From: a virus | Direction: 5' to 3' (one strand) | DNA: 39,076 nucleotides | IMG/VR virus record: IMGVR_UViG_3300009093_000082 | Location: 1 to 39,076 of that record | Part shown: one piece after another, positions 1-8,192 of the stretch | How the letters are laid out: each line of letters starts with the position of its first letter | How positions within the stretch are numbered: position 1 is the first letter of the stretch | Translations under genes and position numbers: made by a program | The notes under the pieces: generated by a model | Databases searched by the model: none | Told to the model about the DNA's origin: nothing | What the model saw: the letters and a program-made list of their open reading frames with translations, nothing else

Positions 1-203
1 AGCGTCATAGAAGAACCGTTACCGGTGAAAATCAATGGGCCGCTGTCCGGCGTCGATCCGTGCTTGAATGTAATACTTGTGGCCGCATCGACAGTAAACA
101 GAATTCCATAGACGTTGATTTGTCCGTTTGAAACCGCCGCTACCACTGTGTTGTCGCCTGTGGTATTGAAACTGATTGGAATGCTTTTGGTTTTGCGTGG
201 CAT
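1..203 (-). CDS. Virion-associated small protein, 3' end cut by window edge
   Basis: Open frame of 67 codons beginning MPRKTKSIPI and running off the window edge. The start ATG directly follows the TAA of the tailspike gene upstream, so the two are probably translated together. The visible part is rich in Thr, Ser, Gly and Val in alternating pattern, typical of beta-structured virion decoration or tail proteins. No family is recognised; position after the tailspike is the only functional clue. Confidence 0.6.
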   Translation of the reverse strand, partial: MPRKTKSIPISFNTTGDNTVVAAVSNGQINVYGILFTVDAATSITFKHGSTPDSGPLIFTGNGSSMT

Positions 204-2915
204 TTAGTTCTGGATGAATTCGATGACTGCCTGCTTGAACGTGCTTGTCGTTGTGGTTGCCGCGCTCTTATAACTCACACTCAGAATATTGCTGGCCGTG
301 GTCGTGTTGAATGTGCTCATCGCCGGAAGGATTATGGCCGGAGTCTGGGCCGCGATAATTCCTGTCAACCCTTGGCTATCTACCTGAAGCGTGATAAATC
401 CTGTTCCAGATGCGCCGATTGTTCTAACCGTGAAGTCAATGACTGCTTTAAACGGAATCGCCGCCGCTCCCGTTCCAGAAACTCCCGTTACTGCTGTGGC
501 AATCGCGGTATCTCCTGTGGTTCCCAATGTTCCCATGCGAACGGTAAACGTGCTGGTATTCGCTACTGAGGCATTGCAGGTTCCGGTCAGGATCATGCGG
601 ATATGCGTTCCAACTATCAGGCGGTTGGCTATAAGAGCCGGGGTTTTGGCGATTATGGTTTCAGTGGTGTTGATACCCGCTGAGTCTGCTACGATGTCGG
701 CTTGGCCTGTCTTATTCAGCCCGCGACTAAACTCCATTCCGCCAACTTGCGGAGGAAACAAAGCATACGTCGTACCAGTACCGGCATCAGTCAGGATATT
801 TGCGAGAACATCTGTTGTCGGCTCGTAGCGGTTGTATCCGATATTTGTGTTGGTCGCGTTCGCCGTCGTGATAATGTCCACGCCTGTTCCGCCAGAGCGT
901 GTAATGGTATTGCTATGAATGTTCGTGTTGTCGGCAAAATTGACGCGTATATTATTGATATTCGTGGTGACGGCTTGGATGATATTGCCGTAAATCTCCG
1001 CTCCAAGTATGTGATGGGCAGTGACACCATCGAGGTCGATTGAGGCTCCGTTCGAACCTACATCAGTTGCGCCGACGCCACCTTCACAGAAGTTCCGCGT
1101 AATCACCGGATACTGAGCGCCAGAGCCAAGGTGAATACATCCGCCTTTGGTCTGAGTGATGTTGTTGCCGTCAATGATGAAATTGGATGAACCTACGTCG
1201 AAGGAAGCGTCAATAGCCGCCGTCGTCGTCTCTGTACCTGAACCAAAAGCAATCGTATTGCTGATGATTCTTACCGTGTCTCCAGCATTTTGGAGCAGGA
1301 TGCCATTCTTGATTAGATTTTCCGGCCCAATGGTGGAAGTAAAGAAGCCATTGAGTAGCGGCGTTGGATTTGTTGAACGTATGCCGTAGCTGCCGAAGGA
1401 GCCATATTGTCCTACTCGCCAAAGCGAAAGGCGATTGATCGGAAAAGATGTCGTATCAATATTGATGGGACTCCGCCCACATGGGCCGGTATTGCACTGA
1501 ATAGCAAAGTCGTGAATGTTGTATCCATCTGAGCCGTTCGCATCGCCAACCAAGCGAAGCAGATCAACTGTACCAGCAACGGTGTTCGGAAAACGCAGGA
1601 CGGAGCCAAATGATTCCGAGTTCATTCCTGTACCGCGAAATTCTATCGGATAGGGAATCAGCAGACATGTGCTCGATACAGGTGTACCGCAGTTGATGAA
1701 GTATGTGCGCGGCCCAAGATTCAGGCATCCGCCATGCGGGGTAGCGTTAATTGCCGCCTGCATTGCTGCTGTGTCATCAGTTGAATCGTCACCCTTCGCC
1801 CCGTAAGTAGGGTGTGTTGGATCAATGCAGGAATTAGGGCCCTTCGCTATAAAATCGGTTCCCGTAATGGTTGTTGTGGCCGAGATCGCGCCCGTGACCG
1901 TAGTCTTGCCGGTTACGTTCAATGGTTCGGCCAATGTGACGCTGTTTGCCGTCATGCCGGTGCGCGAAACCGTTAGCCATGTCGTTGCTGCGTTTACGGC
2001 GTCATTAATAAGACGCATTTGCAAATCCGGTGTGGTGGTTGCTGTGGTGTCCCAGGTCTTAGCGTCTACAGCAGCTCCGGTTTGGGAAACAGTAATCGCC
2101 GGATTCCCTGACACTGCCGCGATCGCAGAAGCAGGCCCTAGGGTTCCCGCTGTTCCTTGAATCTGTACCGCGCTGATATTTCCGGTAAACGTCTTATTCC
2201 CGCCGATTGCGCCCTGTGCGCTTGAGAGATCGACATAGCCGTTCGTGACATCTCCCTGCACAACCGCACCGAACGAAGGATTCCCTGCAGCATTGCCGTG
2301 TAAAACCGTGGTCGTGGTTCCTTGATTCGCAAAGTCAGCCGAAGCCAATGACGCTTGTGCGCCGGAAGTGACAAGACCTTTCGCGTTGAAGGTGATTTTT
2401 GTATTTGTTCCCGGAGTTGCAACTGTGGCAAGAGTAGTTGCTACTGTTCCCGCCGAAGTCGTAATGTCTCCGGTAAGCGCTGGCATTTGCCCTGCCGCCA
2501 CCGAACCTGCCAAGTCGGTAAAGTTGGGCTGAACATAAGCAGGAGCTGCGGAGATTCCGGTATTGTTTCCTAAAAACGCATGAGCGCCCGCATTACTCAA
2601 AGAAAAACTCAGTGCTGGAGTGGTTGTCGGTGTGGCTACCGAAGTAGTCAGAAGTGGAGACAAATTCCCAGCACTGAAACTAGTTACCGTTCCCGTTCCG
2701 CCTGCTACCAGAGTTGACCACACAACATCCGTAGCAGTTGCGTCCATTGAAAGAACCTGATTCGCTGTACCTTTTGCAAGGCGCGTCCACAGCGGAGTAA
2801 CGCCTTGGGCAGTAATCAAGTCGCCGCGAATTGGGTTTCCGGGTGTGACATCCGTAAAGTTTACGGAATCCAAGAACGGCTGCTTGGTTGTCAAACCCTG
2901 ATTATTGATGGACAT
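204..2915 (-). CDS. Tailspike / tail fibre protein with pectate-lyase-like beta-helix
   Basis: 903-residue virion protein. Residues 1-360 are low-complexity Thr/Ala/Gly/Ser sequence of tail-fibre type. From about residue 365 comes YGAKGDDSTDDTAAMQAAI, the N-terminal signature of the Pectate_lyase_3 right-handed beta-helix found in phage tailspikes, and the following 350 residues contain many N-I-x-x-N turns expected of helix rungs. The C-terminal 170 residues are a second Thr-rich beta-type region, plausibly trimerisation or receptor binding. Inferred role: host surface polysaccharide binding or depolymerisation. It heads a leftward run that continues into the cut gene at the window edge. The fold is well supported; substrate and active site cannot be read. 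Confidence 0.88.
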   Translation of the reverse strand: MSINNQGLTTKQPFLDSVNFTDVTPGNPIRGDLITAQGVTPLWTRLAKGTANQVLSMDATATDVVWSTLVAGGTGTVTSFSAGNLSPLLTTSVATPTTTPALSFSLSNAGAHAFLGNNTGISAAPAYVQPNFTDLAGSVAAGQMPALTGDITTSAGTVATTLATVATPGTNTKITFNAKGLVTSGAQASLASADFANQGTTTTVLHGNAAGNPSFGAVVQGDVTNGYVDLSSAQGAIGGNKTFTGNISAVQIQGTAGTLGPASAIAAVSGNPAITVSQTGAAVDAKTWDTTATTTPDLQMRLINDAVNAATTWLTVSRTGMTANSVTLAEPLNVTGKTTVTGAISATTTITGTDFIAKGPNSCIDPTHPTYGAKGDDSTDDTAAMQAAINATPHGGCLNLGPRTYFINCGTPVSSTCLLIPYPIEFRGTGMNSESFGSVLRFPNTVAGTVDLLRLVGDANGSDGYNIHDFAIQCNTGPCGRSPINIDTTSFPINRLSLWRVGQYGSFGSYGIRSTNPTPLLNGFFTSTIGPENLIKNGILLQNAGDTVRIISNTIAFGSGTETTTAAIDASFDVGSSNFIIDGNNITQTKGGCIHLGSGAQYPVITRNFCEGGVGATDVGSNGASIDLDGVTAHHILGAEIYGNIIQAVTTNINNIRVNFADNTNIHSNTITRSGGTGVDIITTANATNTNIGYNRYEPTTDVLANILTDAGTGTTYALFPPQVGGMEFSRGLNKTGQADIVADSAGINTTETIIAKTPALIANRLIVGTHIRMILTGTCNASVANTSTFTVRMGTLGTTGDTAIATAVTGVSGTGAAAIPFKAVIDFTVRTIGASGTGFITLQVDSQGLTGIIAAQTPAIILPAMSTFNTTTASNILSVSYKSAATTTTSTFKQAVIEFIQN

Positions 2916-2931
2916 TTTAGGGAGTTAAAAT

Positions 2932-3093
2932 CTAGTGGTTAATTTCATTGCGCCGGTAACGGGCATCGAGGACTTCACGGATGATGGCAGCGTGCTTGTC
3001 AGCTACTTCAAAATGGCGGAACATTTCAGCCAACCGCCACCATTGCACATGCGCCATCAACCTGTAATCGTCACGCTGCAACTGTGTGGTCAT
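2932..3093 (-). CDS. Small hypothetical protein (53 aa)
   Basis: Begins MTTQLQRDDYRLMAHVQWWR and ends in a basic amphipathic helix. The ATG lies one base after the TAG of the membrane-protein gene upstream, and the stop lies just before the tailspike start, so it fits the tight leftward operon. Predicted all-helical. No family recognised. Confidence 0.6.
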   Translation of the reverse strand: MTTQLQRDDYRLMAHVQWWRLAEMFRHFEVADKHAAIIREVLDARYRRNEINH

Positions 3094-3094
3094 A

Positions 3095-3529
3095 CTAATC
3101 TCCGCTTGCTGCTTGCGTCTGCTGCGGAGCGTAAATCATTTCAATGATCTTTTCCATTTCCTGCCGATTCAACTCTACGCGGGTCACGGAAAACTGCCCT
3201 GCCTTATTCAATTCAACGGAAAACATTCTGCCGCGAGATTCAACCCTTTTTGTCGTGACGCTCTCAATGTGCCAGAGATAAACCCATGCCAAAGCGAAAG
3301 GCCAGTTAAGCCACGGAAGATGATGTGCCCAGCCGGAAAACTGCGAACACGCCAGCAACGCTGTACACCACGCCCCAGCCCAGACGGAAAAGCAACGGGG
3401 GCAAGAGAGAATGTAGGTATTCAGCTTGGTGCGTAATTTCCCCGTGATCCGGTCTTGAGTAAAGAGGTCAGTTATTCTCCATACTGCAAAACAGGCCGCG
3501 AGAACATGAAAAGGGAAGAGAAGTTTCAA
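3095..3529 (-). CDS. DUF1360-like inner-membrane protein
   Basis: 144 residues from a TTG start that overlaps the TGA of the upstream gene (TTGA); a longer start at 3592 would overlap that gene by 67 bases and is less likely. Sequence shows WRITDLFTQDRITGKLRTKL, then a C-P-R-C-x-x-V-W motif near residues 43-50 followed by two hydrophobic segments. This order matches my knowledge of DUF1360 phage and Bacillus membrane proteins, whose function is unknown. The C-terminal 45 residues are soluble. It sits among tail-side genes, so a role in lysis or virion exit is possible but unproven. Confidence 0.7.
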   Translation of the reverse strand: MKLLFPFHVLAACFAVWRITDLFTQDRITGKLRTKLNTYILSCPRCFSVWAGAWCTALLACSQFSGWAHHLPWLNWPFALAWVYLWHIESVTTKRVESRGRMFSVELNKAGQFSVTRVELNRQEMEKIIEMIYAPQQTQAASGD

Positions 3530-3720
3530 GACTTGGGATCTTCTTTGCTGAATACTGCGCTCTTTCCATAAGTGAAACTGTAGCTTATCCACCCGCCATT
3601 AGAACCCGCTATCTCTGGTTTTACGCGCTGCTCAATTACTTCGGGAATCCGGTTGTAATAAATCCAGTGCCACAATCTCTCAGCCGTATCATGCGCCCAA
3701 CGCCAGAATTTCAATCTCAT
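3526..3720 (-). CDS. Small hypothetical protein (64 aa)
   Basis: Begins MRLKFWRWAHDTAERLWHWI, a Trp-rich amphipathic helix that could associate with membrane. Coupled upstream (ATGA overlap with the coiled-coil gene) and downstream (TTGA overlap with the DUF1360-like gene). No family recognised. Confidence 0.55.
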   Translation of the reverse strand: MRLKFWRWAHDTAERLWHWIYYNRIPEVIEQRVKPEIAGSNGGWISYSFTYGKSAVFSKEDPKS

Positions 3721-3917
3721 GCTTGATCCTGTACCGATGCAACTTCTTTCTTGATCTCATCCGCCCTGCGGTCAATAAACGCGCCGGGAACTATTTTCTT
3801 CATGTACTCGAAGTCTTTTACGGCCTGAAGCGCAATCTTCTTGTAGCCTTCCTTCGCTGTTCTCAAGTTGGCATTCTGCTCACGGAGTTCGAGGAGTTCG
3901 GCGGATGGGTCGCTCAT
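3717..3917 (-). CDS. Small coiled-coil protein (66 aa)
   Basis: Residues 5-30 (AELLELREQNANLRTAKEGY) form a clear heptad coiled coil followed by a charged helix. ATGA overlaps on both sides place it in the same translationally coupled chain. No family recognised; resembles small accessory phage proteins. Confidence 0.6.
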   Translation of the reverse strand: MSDPSAELLELREQNANLRTAKEGYKKIALQAVKDFEYMKKIVPGAFIDRRADEIKKEVASVQDQA

Positions 3918-4201
3918 TTGGCTCTAACCTGATCAAACCACAACCGCAGTCTTTGCCAAATGGTAAGTCTGACCTTAGGCGGCTTCATGGCATCCAGCCT
4001 ACAATTCAGCAAATCATTGTATTTCTGCTGTAGTTTTATGGTTTCTTGGCTAATCATTTCGTCTACGGAACGGCAAGCGTGACAGCGGCCAAGTGGGTCA
4101 GAATTCGATAACGCGTGAGCATCAAACGGCTCATCACAACTTTTGCAAATACAGCGAACAAGAAAATTGCCATCGGCCCGGAATTGATAACCTAGGCTCA
4201 T
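3914..4201 (-). CDS. Small zinc-ribbon protein (95 aa)
   Basis: Two CxxC pairs, RCICKSCDEPFDAH and GRCHACRSVDE, separated by about 18 residues form a probable zinc ribbon in the N-terminal half; the C-terminal half is helical and basic. Its stop overlaps the next start by 4 bases. Function unknown; one of many zinc miniproteins in this window. Confidence 0.65.
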   Translation of the reverse strand: MSLGYQFRADGNFLVRCICKSCDEPFDAHALSNSDPLGRCHACRSVDEMISQETIKLQQKYNDLLNCRLDAMKPPKVRLTIWQRLRLWFDQVRAK

Positions 4202-4216
4202 TCGTTCCTCATCCTG

Positions 4217-4513
4217 TTATCTTCCGCCTGCTGCCGCTCGATCTTCATTTTTGCCTTTCATGATGACCTTCCAGCCGCCGCCCTTATCGTAGGTGGCGTT
4301 ACCCTTGAAAAGTACCGTGCCGTCATCGCAGAGAGCGTACAAATCCGTTACCATTCCGTGTACTGCAGTGGCAATCCCCGGAACTTTTCCGCCTTGCATC
4401 TGTATCGCAACCTGCCCATATTCCCGCAACTGATGCAAAACCGCTGTCAGCGTAAGCGCAGAAAAATCCTCGCCCGTGGCCAAAATTATTTGGTGCTCAA
4501 TCGGTACATTCAT
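4217..4513 (-). CDS. Hypothetical protein (98 aa)
   Basis: The start chosen is the ATG that overlaps the TGA of the RHH gene (ATGA); an ATG three codons upstream is the alternative. Sequence MNVPIEHQIILATGEDFSAL then GKVPGIATAVHGMVTDLYAL and a C-terminal beta-hairpin (GTVLFKGNATYDKGGGWKV). Mixed alpha/beta, no family recognised. Translational coupling to the RHH regulator suggests co-expression. Confidence 0.55.
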   Translation of the reverse strand: MNVPIEHQIILATGEDFSALTLTAVLHQLREYGQVAIQMQGGKVPGIATAVHGMVTDLYALCDDGTVLFKGNATYDKGGGWKVIMKGKNEDRAAAGGR

Positions 4514-4905
4514 TTCCAACACCCCCGATCACACCAGTACAGCATGTGCCTGCACGGTTTACCGTCCGGCGATGTGCGGAACTTGCTAGGCGACTCAACT
4601 TCAGGAAACGGCTTATTCAAATACTGATCTTCAAAAGTTGGACGCGGTACAACCTGCCCTGACTCAATCTTGAAACTTCCCGGTTCCATGTCAGCATCCG
4701 CAACTACTGGCTGCCCTAAAATTTTCAGCCCCTCCGCCTCGCCCGAGACTCCAGCCGATTTTTCCTTGACTTCCACGCTATACGGAACCATTTTTCGCAA
4801 CTCCCGGTTTACCACATGCGACATCGTCACCTTCTCAGTTTGCATCACTGCCTCAACTGCCTGTAGGACATCGTCGGACAATCTCACCGAAATCTTCTTA
4901 CTCAT
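4510..4905 (-). CDS. Ribbon-helix-helix DNA-binding protein
   Basis: 131 residues from the ATG giving MSKKISVRLSDDVLQAVEAV; residues 2-45 are a classic RHH fold (beta strand KISVRLS, two helices) as in CopG/Arc-type repressors. The C-terminal 85 residues carry Pro-rich stretches and end in CRHMLYWCDRGCWK, possibly metal binding. Alternative in-frame starts exist at 4914, 4962 and 5031. No Shine-Dalgarno precedes 4905; instead a tandem 10-bp repeat covers the start region, suggesting that the protein represses its own gene and possibly the coupled tail-side genes. Fold is clear; target is inferred. Confidence 0.75.
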   Translation of the reverse strand: MSKKISVRLSDDVLQAVEAVMQTEKVTMSHVVNRELRKMVPYSVEVKEKSAGVSGEAEGLKILGQPVVADADMEPGSFKIESGQVVPRPTFEDQYLNKPFPEVESPSKFRTSPDGKPCRHMLYWCDRGCWK

Positions 4906-4934
4906 GTCGGACATTGTCGCACATTGTAGGACAG
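4862..4934. promoter_or_regulatory. Five 10-bp repeats at RHH gene start (candidate operator)
   Basis: Plus-strand decamers TGTAGGACAT (4862), CGTCGGACAA (4872), TGTCGGACAT (4905), TGTCGCACAT (4915) and TGTAGGACAG (4925). Three are perfectly tandem over the start codon and two are tandem inside codons 8-14. A 10-bp period puts them on one face of DNA, the spacing expected for cooperative RHH dimers. A TACAAT -10-like hexamer for the minus strand lies at 4923-4928. Confidence 0.5.
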
Positions 4935-5031
4935 AACGCCAGTTTTGCTTTACGCTACCCATGAAACCATAACCTCGTTTTTGGCAGGGTGGGAGAGGAT
5001 TTCCGCCGGTGCCCGCTAAAGAGACTCCCAT

Positions 5032-5281
5032 GATTTATTCCACTTCCTCCGCCAATTGGCTGCTAATCTCACATAATGGGCCCTGTAGCGCATCCTTCAG
5101 CGCAAGGTGAAGCGTGAGGGCGTGCAGGGTCAGGAGGGTCAATCAGCAGGTTCCCGCCATAGGCTAGATACGCAGCGAAACGCGCAATACTATCTGCACA
5201 ATTACCTACTCCGCTGTGACATGTTAAGTCCTTTGTTATCATAACCGTTTACGCTGCACAATTACGCAATGATGGTCTACC
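5032..5281. other. Intergenic region with a 12-bp direct repeat
   Basis: No convincing gene. It contains CTGCACAATTAC at 5194-5205 and again at 5254-5265, exactly 60 bp apart, upstream of the RHH gene and downstream of the DUF5681-like gene. Possible protein-binding sites; nothing else recognised. Confidence 0.4.
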
Positions 5282-6043
5282 TTAATTGCCATCATCGGCC
5301 CACGATTCCAGCGCGTTAGTCACAGATTCAGCCGGAACCATCACCATTACGCCGCGAACGTTCGAGGTCTGCACCGGCTTACCCTCTACACGATCCGTAA
5401 TTTCTCTGATAGCCGCTAAGCTCAGGTAACCGTCTTTCTCCTGTTCAGCATGACTCATGAGCTTTTTACCCAGTCTTTCAGCTCCAGTGCGAGTGTTAGT
5501 ATCCTCGGAAGACAGTATTTCCTTCAATTCTTCAGAAATTAGCCTGCTTTTTGGTCTTCCGCCTGGATTCGCGCAGTTTCCAGGCAGAAATTTCCCGTCC
5601 GGGCCCTTCATTGCGATAACTGGCCGATTCTCTGGTTTGTCGAGTGAACCGCCCGCTGACTCCACAAGATCACGAATTGAGTCTTCTTTATCTGTACGTA
5701 TTTCGTTGATTATGGGTGAGTTAATGATTATCGGCTGACTAGTTGGTGATTTCTTAGGGGGTTCTTTTTTAGAACGAACCGCTTTTTTTTCTTTTACCAC
5801 CTCAATCTTTGGTTCTTCGGCTTGTTTCTCGTGAGCTTCACCAACGTCAGCGGGTTTACTCTGTCTTGGTACGATCTCAGTTTGGGTTTCTTCCGCCGAA
5901 ACCTCTGGAATTGACATGGGAGGATGGATTGGCTCGACCGAGAACTCTTCTGTTGCAGCTTGAACCACAGGCTTTACCGACTCGCTTGGAGTCTGAGGGT
6001 TTAATGCTTCTTTGATCTTACCGAAAATAGAAGATAAGTTCAT
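5282..6043 (-). CDS. DUF5681-like phage protein with acidic/basic linker
   Basis: 253 residues. Residues 15-125 are low-complexity Pro/Glu/Lys sequence, probably disordered. Around residues 150-165 is GPDGKFLPGNCANPGGRPKS, the hallmark of DUF5681, followed by a helical tail (SEELKEILSSEDTNTRTGAE... AIREITDRVEGKP). In phages such proteins often sit next to terminase genes and may help DNA packaging, but that assignment is from general knowledge, and no terminase large subunit is in the window. It is the most upstream gene of this leftward run. Confidence 0.65.
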   Translation of the reverse strand: MNLSSIFGKIKEALNPQTPSESVKPVVQAATEEFSVEPIHPPMSIPEVSAEETQTEIVPRQSKPADVGEAHEKQAEEPKIEVVKEKKAVRSKKEPPKKSPTSQPIIINSPIINEIRTDKEDSIRDLVESAGGSLDKPENRPVIAMKGPDGKFLPGNCANPGGRPKSRLISEELKEILSSEDTNTRTGAERLGKKLMSHAEQEKDGYLSLAAIREITDRVEGKPVQTSNVRGVMVMVPAESVTNALESWADDGN

Positions 6044-6068
6044 TTATTTTCAACGGTTTAAATAGTTG

Positions 6069-6107
6069 CACTTTTAGCTTGACACTAAAGTGTAAATTTG
6101 CGATACT
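6069..6107 (+). promoter_or_regulatory. Promoter with overlapping dyad for the recombinase cassette
   Basis: TTGACA at 6079-6084, 17-bp spacer, GATACT at 6102-6107. CACTTTTAG (6069-6077) and CTAAAGTG (6085-6092) form an inverted repeat with one bulge that brackets the -35 box, so a repressor would block it. It drives 6173-7732 after a leader of about 60 nt. Confidence 0.6.
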
Positions 6108-6172
6108 TTGGATGTTCTTGAGAGCCGTTAACTCTTGAGAGCAAATTCAAACTCTAAACAGGAGAATTTGAT

Positions 6173-6496
6173 ATGACTTCCGCTGAATATCTCGCCAATC
6201 TTGAACCGTCCTGCCGCGTTTCTTGCTTTGTTCGCACACCTGAAAAACTTGCTGAAGTTGTTGATGCGCTTGATCCTTTTGATGATACCGTCCCGTGTTG
6301 GTTGCGATTCCCGACTGACCCAGCGCAGCAGCACGCTATCAGAACACTCATAAATACATGCATGTATCTTTCGCCGCATGGCAGGGAGATTACTGAAGTT
6401 CATGCCCAGGCTGTGTTTATCATCGCCGATGCTATGTGCCAAGTATGGCTTAATGTCCCCTCTTCATTTCGAGCGCGACCAGCCAAGCTCCGTTAA
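6173..6496 (+). CDS. Hypothetical protein (107 aa)
   Basis: Starts MTSAEYLANLEPSCRVSCFV after an AGGAGA Shine-Dalgarno 7 bases upstream and downstream of a good promoter. Predicted mixed alpha/beta, soluble, with three Cys. First gene of a three-gene plus-strand cassette with an HNH nuclease and a serine recombinase. No family recognised; orientation opposite to its neighbours suggests it moved in with the cassette. Confidence 0.6.
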   Translation: MTSAEYLANLEPSCRVSCFVRTPEKLAEVVDALDPFDDTVPCWLRFPTDPAQQHAIRTLINTCMYLSPHGREITEVHAQAVFIIADAMCQVWLNVPSSFRARPAKLR

Positions 6497-6562
6497 AGCC
6501 GACTGGTCGCTAACCTTCAACAGCCAAACAGGAGCCATTGAGGGCTTCGAGGATTTTACAAC

Positions 6563-7123
6563 ATGCGCAAAGTCGTTGATTTGACTGGACAAACTTTTGG
6601 CAGGCTTAAAGTCGAATCCTTGGCTGAACCTAATTCCATGGCAAGACGTGGCGCTCACTGGAATTGCTTGTGTATCTGCGGAAACCGAAAGACGGTTCAT
6701 GGAACTACCCTGCGTAGAAAACAGACTACCAGTTGCGGTTGCTGGCGAAAAGACAGAATGCACCAATCCAAGTTTGGCGCTAAGGCTCCTAATTTGGCCG
6801 CTTTCATGAAACTCATTCACTGGGCTAAGTCGAATGCGGATCGTCGCGGAATAACCTTTTCTCTCACTCATGAAGAATGCCGAGAATTGTTCAAGTCCAA
6901 TTGCTTCTACTGCGGGATTGAGCCGCACAGAATGTCAAGAACGGCAATGGGGGCAATCAGATACAACGGAATAGATCGTGTTGACAGTTCCAAGCCATAT
7001 ACACCGGCAAATTGCGTTGCGGCTTGCTCAGAATGCAACCGTGCTAAACGTAACATGCGCCTCTGGGATTTTCTCAACATGGTAGCCAGAATTTACGATT
7101 TTTCGCTGAAAGGAAGAATATAA
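6563..7123 (+). CDS. HNH endonuclease with N-terminal zinc-binding region
   Basis: 186 residues. The N-terminal part has NCLCICGN (35-41) and SCGC (57-60), a four-Cys zinc site common in phage HNH proteins. The C-terminal HNH core has CxxC at 114-117, then NGIDRVDSSKPYTPANCV with the conserved Asn, and CSECN at 155-159. This belongs to the homing-type HNH family and probably nicks or cleaves DNA. It ends 3 bases before the recombinase start, so the two are co-translated. Confidence 0.85.
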   Translation: MRKVVDLTGQTFGRLKVESLAEPNSMARRGAHWNCLCICGNRKTVHGTTLRRKQTTSCGCWRKDRMHQSKFGAKAPNLAAFMKLIHWAKSNADRRGITFSLTHEECRELFKSNCFYCGIEPHRMSRTAMGAIRYNGIDRVDSSKPYTPANCVAACSECNRAKRNMRLWDFLNMVARIYDFSLKGRI

Positions 7124-7126
7124 GCC

Positions 7127-7732
7127 ATGCAAATAGCCCTGTATGCCCGCGTGAGCACTTCAGAACAATCCAGCGCCATGCAACTCGATGCGCTTCGCAA
7201 ATACGCCGGTGCTCGTGGCTGGAATATTCATGCCGAATATGTGGACGAGGGATTTTCAGGCGCGAAAATGAATCGCCCCGGACTCGAAAGACTACTTAAC
7301 GACGTTCGCAAAGGTCGTGTTGATGGAGTTGCAGTTTGGAAATTTGACCGCTTCGCCCGCTCAACCAATGAGCTGATTAAGCACATGCTAGAATTCCGCT
7401 CGCGCAAAATCATATTCTGCTCATACACCGAAAACCTAGATACTTCAACTCCGATGGGCGAAGCCATGTTCACGATATTGGCCGCTTTTGCGCAATTCGA
7501 GCGTGATTTAATCCGTGAGCGCGTCAAAGAGGGAGTCAAGCGAGCAATGGCGAAACCTGGAGTAACCTGGGGCCGTCCCTGCAAAGTCTTTACTGATCCC
7601 GGCGGCTCAATCCGTCATGCTGTAGAAGTCACAGGCGTAAACCGTGAAACCATCCGCCGGCATCGGCTGAAAAATGGCTACAGATACGTTCAGGTTGAAG
7701 TGCCAGACGTTACGCCGCCAGAGCAGCCGTGA
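7127..7732 (+). CDS. Small serine recombinase (resolvase/invertase family)
   Basis: 201 residues, the size of Hin/Gin invertases and Tn3 resolvases. YARVST places the nucleophile at Ser10 with Arg8; the conserved WKFDRFARS gives Arg75 and Arg78; the long E-helix follows (FAQFERDLIRERVKEGVKRA) and a C-terminal helix-turn-helix (residues 160-190). It could invert or resolve DNA; with the tailspike 4 kb away a host-range switch is conceivable, but I identified no paired crossover sites. The tail end overlaps the convergent gene at 7710 by 23 bases. It coexists with a separate tyrosine integrase. Confidence 0.9.
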   Translation: MQIALYARVSTSEQSSAMQLDALRKYAGARGWNIHAEYVDEGFSGAKMNRPGLERLLNDVRKGRVDGVAVWKFDRFARSTNELIKHMLEFRSRKIIFCSYTENLDTSTPMGEAMFTILAAFAQFERDLIRERVKEGVKRAMAKPGVTWGRPCKVFTDPGGSIRHAVEVTGVNRETIRRHRLKNGYRYVQVEVPDVTPPEQP

Positions 7733-7964
7733 CCTTGGCTCCTACTGCATTGATTGCGTCTGTGATGGTCTGCGCCTCGGCAACGGTGATTCCGTGAGGC
7801 TTTGCCGCGAGTGCGTCTACATCGGCTGAAAGTTTGGCGATTGCTTGATTGATCTGATCCACGTTAACTCCTTGTTCTGCAATGAAATTGATGCGTTCTT
7901 GAATTGCTTCAATGAGGGCCGCAATATGCCCTAACTCGCGCTCGAAATTGTGGTGATTGCTCAT
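7710..7964 (-). CDS. Small helical hypothetical protein (84 aa)
   Basis: Begins MSNHHNFERELGHIAALIEA; nearly all predicted helix with heptads through residue 55, then TVAEAQTITDAINAVGAKV. Convergent with the serine recombinase, overlapping it by 23 bases. Similar short helical proteins accompany phage tail/lysis modules. No family recognised. Confidence 0.6.
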   Translation of the reverse strand: MSNHHNFERELGHIAALIEAIQERINFIAEQGVNVDQINQAIAKLSADVDALAAKPHGITVAEAQTITDAINAVGAKVTAALAA

Positions 7965-7967
7965 GGA

Positions 7968-8147
7968 TTAAGCCGGTTTCGTATCTGGGGCTGATTTTAC
8001 GCTGGTGTCGCTGGCTACTTGAGCACCAAATTCTTCAGCTTTCTTGTTGATTGCCGCATGCAGTGCGAGTTTGCAGGTATTCACCGTGTCCGTGGCCGTT
8101 TTTAGCCCTTTGAGCGCTTCTTGGTAAGCAGTATATTCAGCGTCCAT
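7968..8147 (-). CDS. Small helical hypothetical protein (59 aa)
   Basis: MDAEYTAYQEALKGLKTATD through KSAPDTKPA, Lys/Ala-rich helix. An AGAGG Shine-Dalgarno lies 6 bases before the ATG, and its stop lies 4 bases before the next gene. A direct repeat TTTTAAGCCT (8148-8157, 8162-8171) lies in its leader. Function unknown. Confidence 0.55.
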   Translation of the reverse strand: MDAEYTAYQEALKGLKTATDTVNTCKLALHAAINKKAEEFGAQVASDTSVKSAPDTKPA

Positions 8148-8192
8148 TTTTAAGCCTCTGATTTTAAGCCTGATAAAGTTTGGTTATTTCCC

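Noticed and set aside
4952-4959. RfaH ops-like GGTAGCGT on the minus strand
   Set aside because: An 8-base match is expected about once by chance in this much sequence, and the surrounding bases do not match the ops hairpin. Not evidence of a target for the NusG-like factor.
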